Shown here one piece after another: positions 22,429 through 32,203 of a DNA stretch of 64,000 nucleotides. Position 1 is the first letter of the stretch, and the number at the start of each line of letters is the position of its first letter. The stretch lies in the NCBI GenBank assembly GCA_030068145.1, contig JAPJBO010000083.1, positions 62,001 to 126,000 of the forward strand. The letters are read 5' to 3'. The notes below the pieces were generated by a model that saw only the letters and a program-made list of their open reading frames with translations, ran no database searches and was not told where the DNA came from. This DNA is from Diplonema papillatum (Eukaryota > Euglenozoa > Diplonemea > Diplonemida > Diplonemidae). A program made the translations under genes and the position numbers.

Positions 22429-23463
22429 TGTATTTTATTATTTTTTGAGAAGAGAGTTTACGACAGCCTCGAGGATATTCGTCATTTCCTGCGTTCGTCC
22501 AGTGTAATTGTCGTCCAAGTTACTGACCGTGGGAAGGGGTTCCAAGAAGTCTGTCTGAGTGCGCGATGCAGTTTACCGATAGCCACCGCGTGCCTTCTGT
22601 GCCAGGGGTCGGATACGTTTACTTGCTGACCGGTGCTAACTTTGTAGAAGGCCCACCTATCAGCCTGAGTTCAGCTCCACAAGGTTCGTTTCGTTAAGGC
22701 AACTCATGATCACTTCGGTGTGAGGGATTAGTCCTGTTAGAAACTACTTGTGGGCGCCTGCTCCGTTGCGTGGTCTTCTCTCCGTACAGTGTTCCACATC
22801 TGGAAGGTCCTTGCGTTCAGTTCGCGCTTCCTGTGGGCACAAAGACAGTCGGTGACTTCAGGAAGGAATCAGCCATTCTTGCGTGATGTAATGTGGAGTG
22901 CAGATTCCGTTTGTTGCCACCTTGGGTTGTCAGCCCAGTCCTCCCCAGTTCTAGGTTCGGTCCGGGTCCCGTGAAATGAGGAGAAATTTGTTCCGAAACT
23001 GAAAATTTGTTCCGGGAAGTGAAAATTTGTTCCGGAACTGAAAATTTGTTCCGGGAAGCGAAAATTTGTTCCGGGGAGTGAAAATTTGTTCCGGGGTGAG
23101 TTTTTTTTCTGGGAGGCTCACTGATCGTGTCAGCCATTTTTAGCCCAGAAATGAAAAAAAACTCACCCAGGAACAAATTAGTCAGAAAAAAAGCCCACCC
23201 CGGAACAAATTTTCAGTTCCCGGAACAAATTAGTCAGAAAAAAAGCCCTCCCCGGAACAAATTTTCACTTCCCGGAACAAATTTTCGCTTCCCGGAACAA
23301 ATTTTCACCTCCCGGAACAAATTTTCACCTCCCGGAATAAAAAAGTCGGAAAAAAAGTCGGGAAAAAAGCCACCCCGGAATAAATTAGCCCCACACCCCC
23401 CCCCCCCCCCCCTTTTGGCATCGTAGACCATATAGTATTCAATGAATAGATAGTCCAAAAAAA

Positions 23464-24470
23464 CTAGGGCATATAAAGGTGTTTTCTCTGAGCCTCTGCT
23501 TCATTAAGCCGTCGCATCTGTCGTGGTTGACTCTGAGACTGCGATGTGGCGGGGCGGCGGTTTCTGAGCACAGACCCGTTGATCAACATTTTCGCAGGGT
23601 GCAGTCCACGTTGTCGACACAGATCACAGATCTTTTGAATCGTCTTGTACTTAGTGTCGTCAGGTTCAAGGTCCACTTGACATGGGCAGTACAGGACATC
23701 CCTCCCATGGTGGCAAACACGGATGACAGCTTGATCTCACTAACATTGTCTCCCTCGCCCTGTACCCGTAGCAGCCTCCTCAGGAATATGGTGCAATGTA
23801 ATGTGTTTCCTCGATGAGTTGAGACAAGGCACCCTGGTGACGCTTGGCTTAGGATACACTTGCCCGGAAGATTCCGCAAAACTTGTTGCACATTGGGCAC
23901 TTAATAGACTGGCGCAGATTCTATGAAGGCCGATTGGTGTGCCTTCGGGGCATAGGGCGACGATCTGAAGGTGTCCTCGTGACCGATGTCAGCTTTGTCA
24001 AACACCTCCTCAAATCATCATCAGCGGTTCTCCTATTTGGGTTACAACTGTTGGGCACTCGAGGAGGTCGGCTTTGTCGACAATGAGAGGACAGCTTGTA
24101 TTCTCGCAGCTCCGCAAGTTGCGGGGATCAATTGGTTCCACCGTGGGCCTTCCAGAGCTTCTTCTTCCTTGCTCACCATAGGACTGCTGATACCAAACTT
24201 CTCCTGGACGTACGCAAAAAAGAGAAGAGATGCCTGCTCGGTTGCGGTATCCTCATTTAATACAACTACCGGTTGTCTGCTGTATTGAGCGGTCCCAAGA
24301 CGGGCTTTGATAGCCTCCAGAGCGTTCGTACAGCGTTCACAGCTCTCTGTGTAGCTGCGGCCTGGTGCTGTTCTGAACACACTAAGAGCGCGTGCTTTCA
24401 AACCTTCCACAGCGCGACGAGACAGAGGCGAACCGACCAGTTTGTAACGTTGTGGTCAGTTGTTGTGTAA
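23464..24470 (-). other. Coding-like scraps, possible multi-exon gene or remnant
   Basis: Three minus-strand frames look protein-like: 24042-24470 (contains QPVVVLNEDTATEQASLLFF; possible donor 'gtgagc' near 24166), about 23905-24010 (reads EVFDKADIGHEDTFRSSPYA) and 23464-23700 (reads DTKYKTIQKICDLCRQRGL). No ATG opens the first, and I could not join them with convincing splice sites. No family recognised. Could be one diverged gene or transposon debris. Confidence 0.3.
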
Positions 24471-24564
24471 ATTATTTTTTTCTTGGATTATCTGTTTTTC
24501 CGGCAATTCTCAGAAATCTGTACGCACGCGGGACCAGAAACAAAAAATAAAAGTCAGAGCGCCA

Positions 24565-25329
24565 TTACAAGAAAAAGGCGTACTGCTGGGTTTCGAATTT
24601 TTTGTCGAGCTGCAGCACCGCGGCGATTAGTTCTGGGGATGAAGTCTTTGAAACAATGCGCGCTATCGCTTCGAGAAACTTCGTGAAGGTCTCATCGCCT
24701 GCGAGTTCACGACCAATGCAGAGAGCTGGGAAGCATTCGACAATTCCGAGGGAGAGCTTTTTCCTGAGATGAGGCCGCATCGCGAGGGTGTACAAGGACA
24801 TGAAGAACTCTTTGGTGGGCTTCGGCGATTCCGACGACGCGCAGGTGACCACTACCTGAGGAAAATAGCGCATCACTTCAGGCTTGTTGATGATTGCTTC
24901 TTGGATCGGCTGGAGCGGGATGTCACGGGATAGAACCGTGTTGATGTTGGTCGCTACATGCGGATCGCTGCGCTGCTTCCCGATTAGGTACTGCTGCAGG
25001 CACGACACGAGCCGTTGTTTCGACATACTTTTGATCATCTTGGAAGCTAACTCCGGCTCCAACTCCATCAGTGTTGCGAAGTTGCTGTCTACTACCTCTG
25101 AAGGCCACGACAGATGTGTTTTGGCTGCCAGCAGCTCGTCGGTCGCCGCGCGGTGCACCTTGGCCAGCGCAACCTGTGCGGTGTCTACGACGGTGTACAA
25201 CGCATGTGCCGCTTCTTTTGGCATGGTGTCTTTCACATAAGACATCTTCCTGCAATCCGCCGTCACCTCAATCCAATGCGTCAGTGCAGCCGCCGGCGCA
25301 GCCCGGCACGTTAGAGTTCTTCGCAGCAT
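24565..25329 (-). CDS. Unknown 254-aa protein, possibly mitochondrial
   Basis: Uninterrupted frame with even codon use and amphipathic helical content throughout. The first 25 residues (MLRRTLTCRAAPAAALTHW...) are rich in Arg, Ala and Thr without acids, like a mitochondrial presequence; a second ATG at residue 29 would give a 226-aa form without it. No domain is recognised. The body is predicted helical, with 'MELEPELASKMIKSMSKQRL' around residues 86-105. Divergent from the frame beginning at 25505, so the two could share a promoter region. Confident as a gene, not as to function. Confidence 0.65.
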   Translation of the reverse strand: MLRRTLTCRAAPAAALTHWIEVTADCRKMSYVKDTMPKEAAHALYTVVDTAQVALAKVHRAATDELLAAKTHLSWPSEVVDSNFATLMELEPELASKMIKSMSKQRLVSCLQQYLIGKQRSDPHVATNINTVLSRDIPLQPIQEAIINKPEVMRYFPQVVVTCASSESPKPTKEFFMSLYTLAMRPHLRKKLSLGIVECFPALCIGRELAGDETFTKFLEAIARIVSKTSSPELIAAVLQLDKKFETQQYAFFL

Positions 25330-25504
25330 TCTCGTTCTGCTCTTCTACTCCCTGATTCGATTGTACTGTGCAGTGTTCTTTCGAGGTAGCAAGTAATGTG
25401 AGGCGTCCTGCTCATTAACTAAGATTTCCACGTGAACCACGTGGCTTGCACGTATTTAGATTGAGCGTGTCGAATGTAACTTGACAGGTTGTTGAGGGCG
25501 CGAC

Positions 25505-25924
25505 ATGGACGGCACGACTGCCGGGGTGCGTCCCGTGGCAATGACCACTAAGTCAGTTGAGTCCATGAAACACGCACGCTTCCTTTTCGACTCCTCATGG
25601 CTAGAAGGTGCAATTCGAGCACTAGACCCGGGCCATGAGCGACTGCGTTGCACGAATCCATCAGTTAGTTTACCATTCTGCATGGGTTTGCAGACTTGTG
25701 GTCCGTGTTCCGAAGGCAAGCCATGCGCTGTATCCTCTCCTGATCTCGCAGAAGACTTGATGCTAGCATCAAACATGCACGAGGGGCAGTGTCCTGCCAA
25801 CGTTGAACTAAGATCTTCAACCCGCCTGGTGAGCTCCTCAATCTACAATTCCGTCTCCGGAGGCCGGCCGCAGAGTGTTATCGTCGGAAGAAGACGCGCC
25901 GCAGTCTCCGTGCATCTAACATAA
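25505..25924 (+). CDS. Possible small protein or first exon, unknown
   Basis: 139-aa frame from an ATG in good context (gcgacatgg), divergently placed 175 bp from the 254-aa gene. The first half has ordinary composition (SVESMKHARFLFDSSWLEGA); the later part is Cys- and Ser-rich. No domain. It may be a first exon, with true borders unknown. Confidence 0.3.
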   Translation: MDGTTAGVRPVAMTTKSVESMKHARFLFDSSWLEGAIRALDPGHERLRCTNPSVSLPFCMGLQTCGPCSEGKPCAVSSPDLAEDLMLASNMHEGQCPANVELRSSTRLVSSSIYNSVSGGRPQSVIVGRRRAAVSVHLT

Positions 25925-27018
25925 CACTTCAAAAGGAAAGGTGCCACAGGGGAAAAGTGCCAAGCAACAACAACAGGCAGCAACAGCACAGAAATAGGCG
26001 GCGTTGCGGCGGAAACACGGACCAAACAAGAAGAATGAAGCTAGAGCAGACAACATAGGCATCACGCATGCCGAAGTGCGAGAACGTATCAACTTTGCAG
26101 AAACAACCTATTGTCTCATGCTTTAGTCGACTGCCGCCAAATCAATGGGCTCAAACCAGGCGAACTGTCGAAGCAGCCGGAAAAACAGCAGGCACGGGGG
26201 ACAGGTCTTGGTGTCTTTTTTACTCTCATGGGGGGGACCCGCTGTCAGCGATCCCGACTGTCAAATCTCGGTCGCGAGAGGTTTGTGCCCTGCGGTGATG
26301 AAGAGCGGATGAAGAGGTCGACCGGGGCCCACGTCTCGTGCACAACACGGAATTGCAGCCCCGCTTAGGTGTGCACTCAGTCGTCAGACGGCCCCAAACT
26401 TCGCCACAGCCGCCGCCCTGGCGGTCGCAGCAACCTTCGCGAAGGCGCGCGCGGCCGGGGTGTACGTAAACTGCACACAACAACTGCATAAAACGCAGGT
26501 TGGTCCGAGAGCGAGCGAATAAATAAACAAATACATACACTCCAGTCCGTAATTAATCAAGTAATATTGGTGTTACCCACTAGGAGCCTCCACAACTTCT
26601 ATCAAACTTCTATATTCAGGGGTCACTTTTTATTTTGATATGTCAAAAATGACCACCGTATGGCAGCACAGTAGGTTTCACTAAATCGACCAATTTTTGA
26701 TGCTATGAGCGCAGGTGTCCCCGGTCTCTCTGTTCCCGAGGGTTTAGAAAAAAAAGATGACCCCCCTTGGCCGCGTTCAACCCGATATACCGTAAGCGGG
26801 TTCAATATGAAACGTGCATAGTACGAAACGGTTTTAATACGAAACGTGTTAATTAAGAAACACCCCGGATCTGAAGCTATGAAACATTAGCACGTTTCGT
26901 ATTAAAAACTGCACTTCCATAGGGGTTTTGAAGGGGTTTGTACTTAGAGTAAACTGGGGCTCGACAATAAAAAAAAGGATGCAGGAAAATTGACAGAAAA
27001 TTTGAACCAGTCAAAAAA

Positions 27019-28071
27019 ATGCACCGATTTCTTCGCCCGCGTCAGCCCTTCACCCCATGCGAAGCAGATTCGACAATCTTTGCCCGCTCAGCACAACAGG
27101 TAGCAGGTGATGCGGTTGCAAAGGAAGTCGCGAAGGAGTTGCCGACAAAGAAAACAACGAGAGCGACGTGGAACGCTGACGAGAAAGAACGCATTGCTGA
27201 GATTGTTGCAGAAAAGGGGGTGCGAGACACTGTCAAGTGGTGGAACAGTCCTCTCCAAGGACATACGAAACAGCTCAACCAAACCATGGCGTCTCGAGCC
27301 TTTTCCGAATACAAAGAAGCAATACAAGAGCGCGTAGCAAAGCGGAAGATGGGGCTGCATGTTGAGGAAAGCGAGAGCCATTTCCGGGAAGTCAAACGAG
27401 GGAGGAAGTGCACACTGTCACCCACAGAAGAAAACAAGGTGCTCAGCATCATCCGCTCTGCTAGGTCATCAGGTGGCGCTGTGACGGCACAAACCGTGTC
27501 AGCAACAGCTAGAGGCATGGTGAAAGCTAGTGATGAAAGCGAGCGCATTCACGACGCCACCACGCTGAACAAGGAGTGGGCGCGTGCATGGATGCGACGG
27601 TTGGGCTGGTCCATGAGAGCTGCAACAACAGCAGTGGCCACCACAACGCGACCCTTCCTGGAAGCTCGTGCAGAATTCGTTGCAGAAGTACAGAGTGCAA
27701 GGAAGCTCCACGACATCCCCTTAGAAAGGGTAGTAAACGCCGACCACACACTGTTGCAACTCCTGCCAGCACCCAAGAAGACCTACGCGCCGGTGGGCAG
27801 CAAGCGAGTGGCCCTAACAAACCTGAACGACAAACGGTCGATCACAGGTCTGTTTGCGGCCTTTGCAACAGGGGAGCTGCTACCCCCGCAGTTGATCTAC
27901 GGCGGGAAAACCAGCAGGGTTCTTCCACCGGAGGCAAAAAGACCAGACGGGTGGTCTTTTGTCGCCAATCCTAACAGATGGGCAAACGAACAAACCACGA
28001 AGGTGTGGGTAAATGACGTGCTGCTGCCGGCGATGAACACACGGAGAGGAGAGACAGAGTGGGGCCTATAG
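27019..28071 (+). CDS. Pogo/Tigger-like DDE transposase, C-terminally truncated
   Basis: 350-aa frame inside the TA-flanked element. Residues ~50-110 are basic and may be a Myb-like or first helix-turn-helix unit; residues ~130-215 match the centromere-protein-B type second helix-turn-helix, ending NKEWARAWMRRLGWSMR. Residues ~235-310 match the start of the DDE_1 nuclease: first catalytic Asp in VVNADHTLLQLLP, then DKRSITGLFAAFATGELLPP. The next Asp block ('lllvDn..aH') and the last acidic residue are absent; the frame stops at 28069 soon after WVNDVLLPAMNTR. So the enzyme as read is incomplete; the rest may be lost or joined by splicing. Transposases of this group cut and paste at TA. Confidence 0.8.
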   Translation: MHRFLRPRQPFTPCEADSTIFARSAQQVAGDAVAKEVAKELPTKKTTRATWNADEKERIAEIVAEKGVRDTVKWWNSPLQGHTKQLNQTMASRAFSEYKEAIQERVAKRKMGLHVEESESHFREVKRGRKCTLSPTEENKVLSIIRSARSSGGAVTAQTVSATARGMVKASDESERIHDATTLNKEWARAWMRRLGWSMRAATTAVATTTRPFLEARAEFVAEVQSARKLHDIPLERVVNADHTLLQLLPAPKKTYAPVGSKRVALTNLNDKRSITGLFAAFATGELLPPQLIYGGKTSRVLPPEAKRPDGWSFVANPNRWANEQTTKVWVNDVLLPAMNTRRGETEWGL

Positions 28072-28860
28072 GGTGTGCGACGTTCTTCTGCCGCCGGGCG
28101 CCCGACCGCGCACCCGTGTCACCGCCTGCCTCTGAGCCGGGGAAGAGCCGCGTGACACCGGCTGGCGCCACCGTTCCGGCGCGCGTGAAGGCCCACACCC
28201 GGCGGAGGGGTGTGAAAGGATCTGCCGGTCGGAAGGTCGGAGGGAGGCGCCGCCGGCTCGCCCGGGGCTGCAGCTGCCCCGGCAGCAGCTGGCCGCAGCC
28301 ACAACAGCAACAGCAACACCATCGACGGTAGCAGCAGCCACGCCGCAGCAGCAACAGCCACAGCAACCGCCTGCCCCAGCACCAGCAGCAGCAGCGCCGG
28401 CAGCCGCAGCCACAACGACAGAAACAGCGACTGCCTCTTCTGCAGCAGCAGCTACAACAGCAGCCCCACCCGCCGTTTGACACCGGCTAGTGCCCCCGTT
28501 CCGGCACGTGAGAGGCCCGCACCCGGCGGAGGGGTGTGCCACGTTTGCCTGTCGCCGGGCGTCCGACCGCGCGCCACAACAGCAGCGGCAACTACGGCCC
28601 CGACAGCGGCGGCAACACCAGCACCAGCAGCAGCATCTTCCGCAGCAACAGCAGCCCCAGAGTCAGCAGCCACAACAACAGCAACGGCAAGAGCCCCAAC
28701 AGCAGCAGCCCCAGGGCCAGCAGCAGCAGCACCAGCAGCCGCAGCAACAACAGCGGCAGCAGCAACGGCGACAGCGGCCGCAGCAGCGGCGGCTCTCCGA
28801 TCGCTGCCGACGGACGCCCCGCAGGCCGGCGCTGCTTACGTGCACCCCCCAGTGAGGGGC
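28071..28860. repeat. GC-rich tandem segments and CAG/CAA repeats in the transposon
   Basis: A segment of about 60 bp ('cgcccggcggaggggtgtg' type, 28152-28213) recurs at 28477-28538, as does the neighbouring 'gccgggcg(c/t)ccgaccgcgcg' block. Long (CAG/CAA)n-type stretches (28300-28470, 28590-28790) are open in all three plus frames as poly-Gln, poly-Ala or poly-Ser, so reading frames here are not evidence of a protein. Confidence 0.8.
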
Positions 28861-29113
28861 CCACTGCCGTGGCCGTCCCCAGGCGATCCCCGGGCCCCCG
28901 GACGGCCGAGGCCCTCGTTCGGGCAGCCGAGCCCTAGCAGACAGCTAGGCAGACCGAAGGCGAGGCGGGAGCTGGCGAAGGGGGCGGCAGTCCCTCTTCT
29001 TTCTCTTTTTTCCCCCCGCCCGCACCTGGCCAGCAGTCGTCCGGGATCATACCCCGAGGGCCGGTGTTTTCTTTTTTTTTTTTGTTTTTTCTTTAGTCCT
29101 TTCCCCTCCCACC

Positions 29114-29335
29114 ATGCCCGAGGGACCCATACCCGGGCTCAGCTTCCAGTCTGACTATTGGTTCATTGAGACGGACGCTCGAGGATGTCAACAAGACGAT
29201 TGGAGCTGCGGTTACCATTCCTTGTTTGCGGCGCTGCAGTTCACAGACTGCATCCCAGAGCCGTTGGTGATCCCGCACACGCCTGTCGTCTTCATTCACA
29301 AGTGCCAGAACGCTCTGCAATTGCTGTCATCGTGA
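29114..29335 (+). CDS. Ulp1/C48-like cysteine protease exon in the transposon
   Basis: A 73-aa frame whose first ATG follows a strong polypyrimidine tract and AG (ttttttctttag, ~29083-29094), so it may be a 3' exon starting there. It holds QQDDWSCGYHSL (residues ~26-37), matching the Gln-x(5)-Cys-Gly active-site block of Ulp1/SENP-type and viral-type C48 proteases. The upstream His-Trp and Asp parts are not visible here. Such domains are common in several eukaryotic DNA transposons, where they may process element proteins. Alternatively a chance match or captured host fragment. Confidence 0.45.
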   Translation: MPEGPIPGLSFQSDYWFIETDARGCQQDDWSCGYHSLFAALQFTDCIPEPLVIPHTPVVFIHKCQNALQLLSS

Positions 29336-29590
29336 TGTCTTGTCGCTAATACTCTGACCGCGGTACGTTTTTCCTGCTCAAAGGCTCGATACACCAAAGA
29401 TTGTCGGGAACCAAAATGGGGGATCATCATGGGGTTTTCAAATTTCACTAAGTACGTCAGACCCCTTGTTTTTAGTACGAAACGTGTTAATTAAGAAACA
29501 CTTTGGCCAAAAAAGTAGCTAAGAAACATTTACACGTTTCGTATTAAACCCGCTTACGGTAATTATATTTAGATCATACCGGGAGCGCGT

Positions 29591-30007
29591 GTGATACGTG
29601 GGATATGTACATGTTGCTCCCGAGACGACACGGAATGGAAAGATCGGTCACGAAATCGTCAGAACACCACCTCGGATCCCAGGTTGACCCCCACGGCCCC
29701 TCCTTTTGAACTTCACTTCACCAGGCATACTGCCATCCCCTACGAGCGCACTTCAGAACTGGGATGGCGGGTACTGAAGAACGGGAAGGGATGCTGCAAA
29801 ATCTGCGGTGCGAAAACCTGGAGAAAAGTTGCTTCGTTTCCTCAGCCCGCGGCGCGTGTGCTCGAAGTGAGAGAGACTGGACTACAAGAGGAATTCATCT
29901 GTTTGAAGTGCCTCCAGGAGTGTGGTGCCACGCACCTTCGGAGGAAGTGCACACGACTACGACTGCAAGGTGCAAGGTTCCAAACAGCGACAGCAAAGAC
30001 TACTTAG
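29591..30007 (+). pseudogene. Zinc-finger-like frame of the middle element
   Basis: 138-aa frame with CCKICGAKTW and, about 45 residues later, FICLKCLQECGATHLRRKC: two C-x2-C pairs suggesting one or two zinc-binding knuckles. Followed at 30245-30424 by a 59-codon frame (starts MVLQQLVGMEYDEKEIMQHF) and near 30800-30900 by CEELSCKKCHTSFKC. These pieces are in different frames and may be exons or remnants of the middle element's own protein. No family named. Confidence 0.3.
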
Positions 30008-30244
30008 ACAGGCGCCTTCAAGCTGTCCGAATTGGATGCTTGTTGTGAACGCTTCTGGCTATGCACCCAGAAGTATCTGCTTCGGATGCTACACAGCGTG
30101 CCTTTCGGCGGAGCAGAACCCATCTGCCTCTCGATACCCTCTGGAAGTAGCAAATTCGGGCAAAGTGTCGACCACGACTGCGGTGAGAACAATGTCACAC
30201 GCATTCTTTAACGAGGTTCCGACTGCCAGCTGATTTTTTGCCGC

Positions 30245-30424
30245 ATGGTTTTGCAACAGCTCGTTGGCATGGAATACGATGAGAAGGAGATCATGCAACA
30301 TTTTGCGATTCAAGAATTCGGATGCAGTTGCAGAGAATTCTTCAGGAGCCTGCTGACAGCCGCAAAACCTCGGCCGTACAAGGAATACGAAGCATTTATT
30401 CGGCAAGATAATTTCCGTTTATAA
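30245..30424 (+). pseudogene. Short coding-like frame in the middle element
   Basis: 59 codons from ATG to TAA with protein-like composition: acidic start (GMEYDEKEIMQHF), then FGCSCREFFRSLL and a basic end. Likely an exon or remnant of the middle element's gene. Not recognised. Confidence 0.3.
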
Positions 30425-31397
30425 GTCGCGGGGAGTTGATGTGGTGTAGTTTGCAACGCGAGTGCTCGGCCGCTTGCACATGCACAGCAGGTGATCAGCA
30501 GATGAACTCAGACAGCTGGAATCCAGTGTGTTAGGCAGACCCACAGTTGTTGTTACAACGAGACTCACGCACACTGAACTTGGTACAAGCTTTCTACGCA
30601 CTTTTCAGCATGGGTGAGTTCACTGGCAGTGAGCTTCACCTGACACATACTGGGCCAGAGCGTTCACGGGAGGGGTTTTCTTCACAGGCCACCGAGGATG
30701 AGTCACTAGGCAAAAGGCCCTAACCAATCCAGAAGCTCAGGGCTCGACGCTCGACAGACATCCTGTCCTGAGCCACCGTGTGTATGCCAGACGGAAAACC
30801 CTCAAATGCGAAGAGCTCAGTTGCAAAAAATGTCACACAAGCTTCAAATGCACCCAGCGAGCCAGCTCACAAGGGGTCGTCCTGGCTCGCTTGCACATTG
30901 GTCTCTTGCCAAGATGAGCATCACAGGTAAAGTTCTGGAGGTGCTAGCAGGCCAGTGTCTTTACGCCCGAAATGGGTCCAAAGGGCCCTGTGCAGCGCGA
31001 ACCACAACCGCAGTTGGGCTTGCGCGCAGAAAACGGGAGTTTGGCTCAAGAAAACGTCAGCGTTGTGCACCATCATTATAGCAATAAAAAGTGACACCCC
31101 CTACTCCATGCAACTTCTATCAAACTTCTATATTCAGCATTGTGGGTAACACCATAGTATTTTGTGGAACTGTATTTTGTGAAGAGTTATTTCGTGAAGG
31201 AAATAATTGCGGATGTTTATATGTTTTTGCTGGAGTCTGCTGCCTGACAGCTGCTAGCGCAAAGAAGTCGGGGGGACGGGCCCTGTGAATCATGAAGCTG
31301 AATATTGCGAATTTCTGTTTCGTGAAGGAAACAACTATTTTTTTCACGGATTTGGCAGTCTTCACGAATTAGAATTGATTAATTGGACTGGAGTGTA

Positions 31398-32203
31398 TAT
31401 CGCCGAATGATACAAACTTTATTGATGTTGTGTACGTTAGGAGCTTCCATGTCTGGCCAAGGCTCGATTCGTATTGCCCCCGCCCAAAGCAAGTGACAGC
31501 TAACCAGAATTCGGTTGATTCCATGCGGTAGGTTTCCTCGACCACATCTCAACGCATTGACTAGAACTTAGATTCGACTCGCGAGACGGAGTTGTAGGTG
31601 CGTACTTCCGTGCACATTTTTGCTCTTTCGCTCCTGAAGACCAAGTCAGTCAAACCTGTCGGTCACGACTCGTTTAAACTGGTTCTTCGTGAGCATCCAA
31701 CAAAATGCCAGCCTTCTGAGATTCCTTTCTACTTGCTCAGTGCTACCGGAGCTCCGGTCTACGAACTGACGGTAGCTCTTTAGGGCCCAGGTTCGCAATT
31801 TGTTGCCGGATGTCGCAAGGGTTGCTAGAACTCAGATTTTGTCCGTCAACGTCGGTGCCCGGTGTGAACGGGGAAAGAGGAGTGCAAGTTGTGCCCGAAC
31901 TGGGCGATTTCGGCTTCGTCAGTGCTGGCGGAGGGCTAAAACGGGCGCGCGTTGTGCTGCGGGGAGACGAGGGTGTGACCGCTGCATGTGCGCTCGAACC
32001 GTGCCTGAGCTGTGCCCACCAGGCTGGTATCGCCTCTGTAATGTTGCGTGTTTTTAGTTGTTCGCTCCAAAACCGTACGCCGCGAGAGAAGTAGAGGGTC
32101 AACTTTTCTGAAGGGACTGGCCTTTAGAGGGTCAACTTTTTTGAGGGGACTGACCTTGCATTGAAGGCCTGGCCTTTAGAGACCTGGATGTGGGTCAACT
32201 GCA
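31398..32203. other. Intergenic; short tandem duplication
   Basis: No gene supported. A ~33-bp unit beginning 'agagggtcaactttt' is present twice in tandem (32092-32157), downstream of the PH-like gene, and a third partial 'ggcctggcctttagag' follows. Confidence 0.5.

Larger units (their letters stand above)
21267..23395. mobile_element. Poly-C-anchored element with 'AATTTATTCC' minisatellite arms (copy B)
   Basis: Flanked by C12 (21255-21266) and C17 (23396-23412). Left end GGGTC, right end CCCCACA, as in copy A at 13361-15470. Left arm (21274-21465): 'ccgggaagtgaaaatttgtt' units; right side: forward units (22985-23100) then inverted units (23160-23390) around a hairpin centre near 23130. Inside: a short 'ttttccagatttt' piece, a telomere-like array (21536-21948), the shared core (21965-22428) and ~550 bp of unique DNA. 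Same module order and nearly the same length (2129 vs 2110 bp) as copy A, with unrelated arm sequences. Confidence 0.75.
26790..29559. mobile_element. Pogo-like (Tc1/mariner group) transposon with TA target duplication
   Basis: 27-bp terminal inverted repeats beginning CCGTAAGCGGGTT and ending GAAACGTG, with 2 mismatches, bounded by TA on each side (26788-26789; 29560-29561). Subterminal 'acgaaacgtg' motifs are repeated near both ends (for example 26821-26860 and 29478-29545), plausible transposase sites. Length 2770 bp. Carries a transposase truncated in its catalytic half, a GC-rich CAG/CAA-repeat segment and a protease-like exon. Confidence 0.85.
26619..31100. mobile_element. Middle nested element, GGGGTCAC inverted ends
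   Basis: Left end GGGGTCACTTTTTATT, right end inverted GGGGTGTCACTTTTTATT. A 27-bp direct repeat (26593-26619 and 31111-31137) flanks it, touching the left end and 10 bp from the right end. It contains the pogo-like element plus coding-like DNA at 29591-31081. Superfamily not identified. Confidence 0.55.
26538..31395. mobile_element. Outer nested element, CACTCCAGTCC ends, TA-flanked
   Basis: Left end CACTCCAGTCC followed by '(gt)aattaatcaa'; the right end is its inverted match. Both are flanked by TA (26536-26537 and 31396-31397), consistent with a TA target duplication. Subterminal 'ggtgttacccac' (26569-26580) is inverted at 31142-31153. The right arm also contains repeated 'cgtgaaggaaa' motifs. 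Most of its length is filled by two younger insertions. Confidence 0.65.

Noticed and set aside
28300-28860. Gln-, Ala- or Ser-rich protein in the pogo-like element
   Set aside because: CAG/CAA-type repeats open all frames at once; no single frame is favoured.
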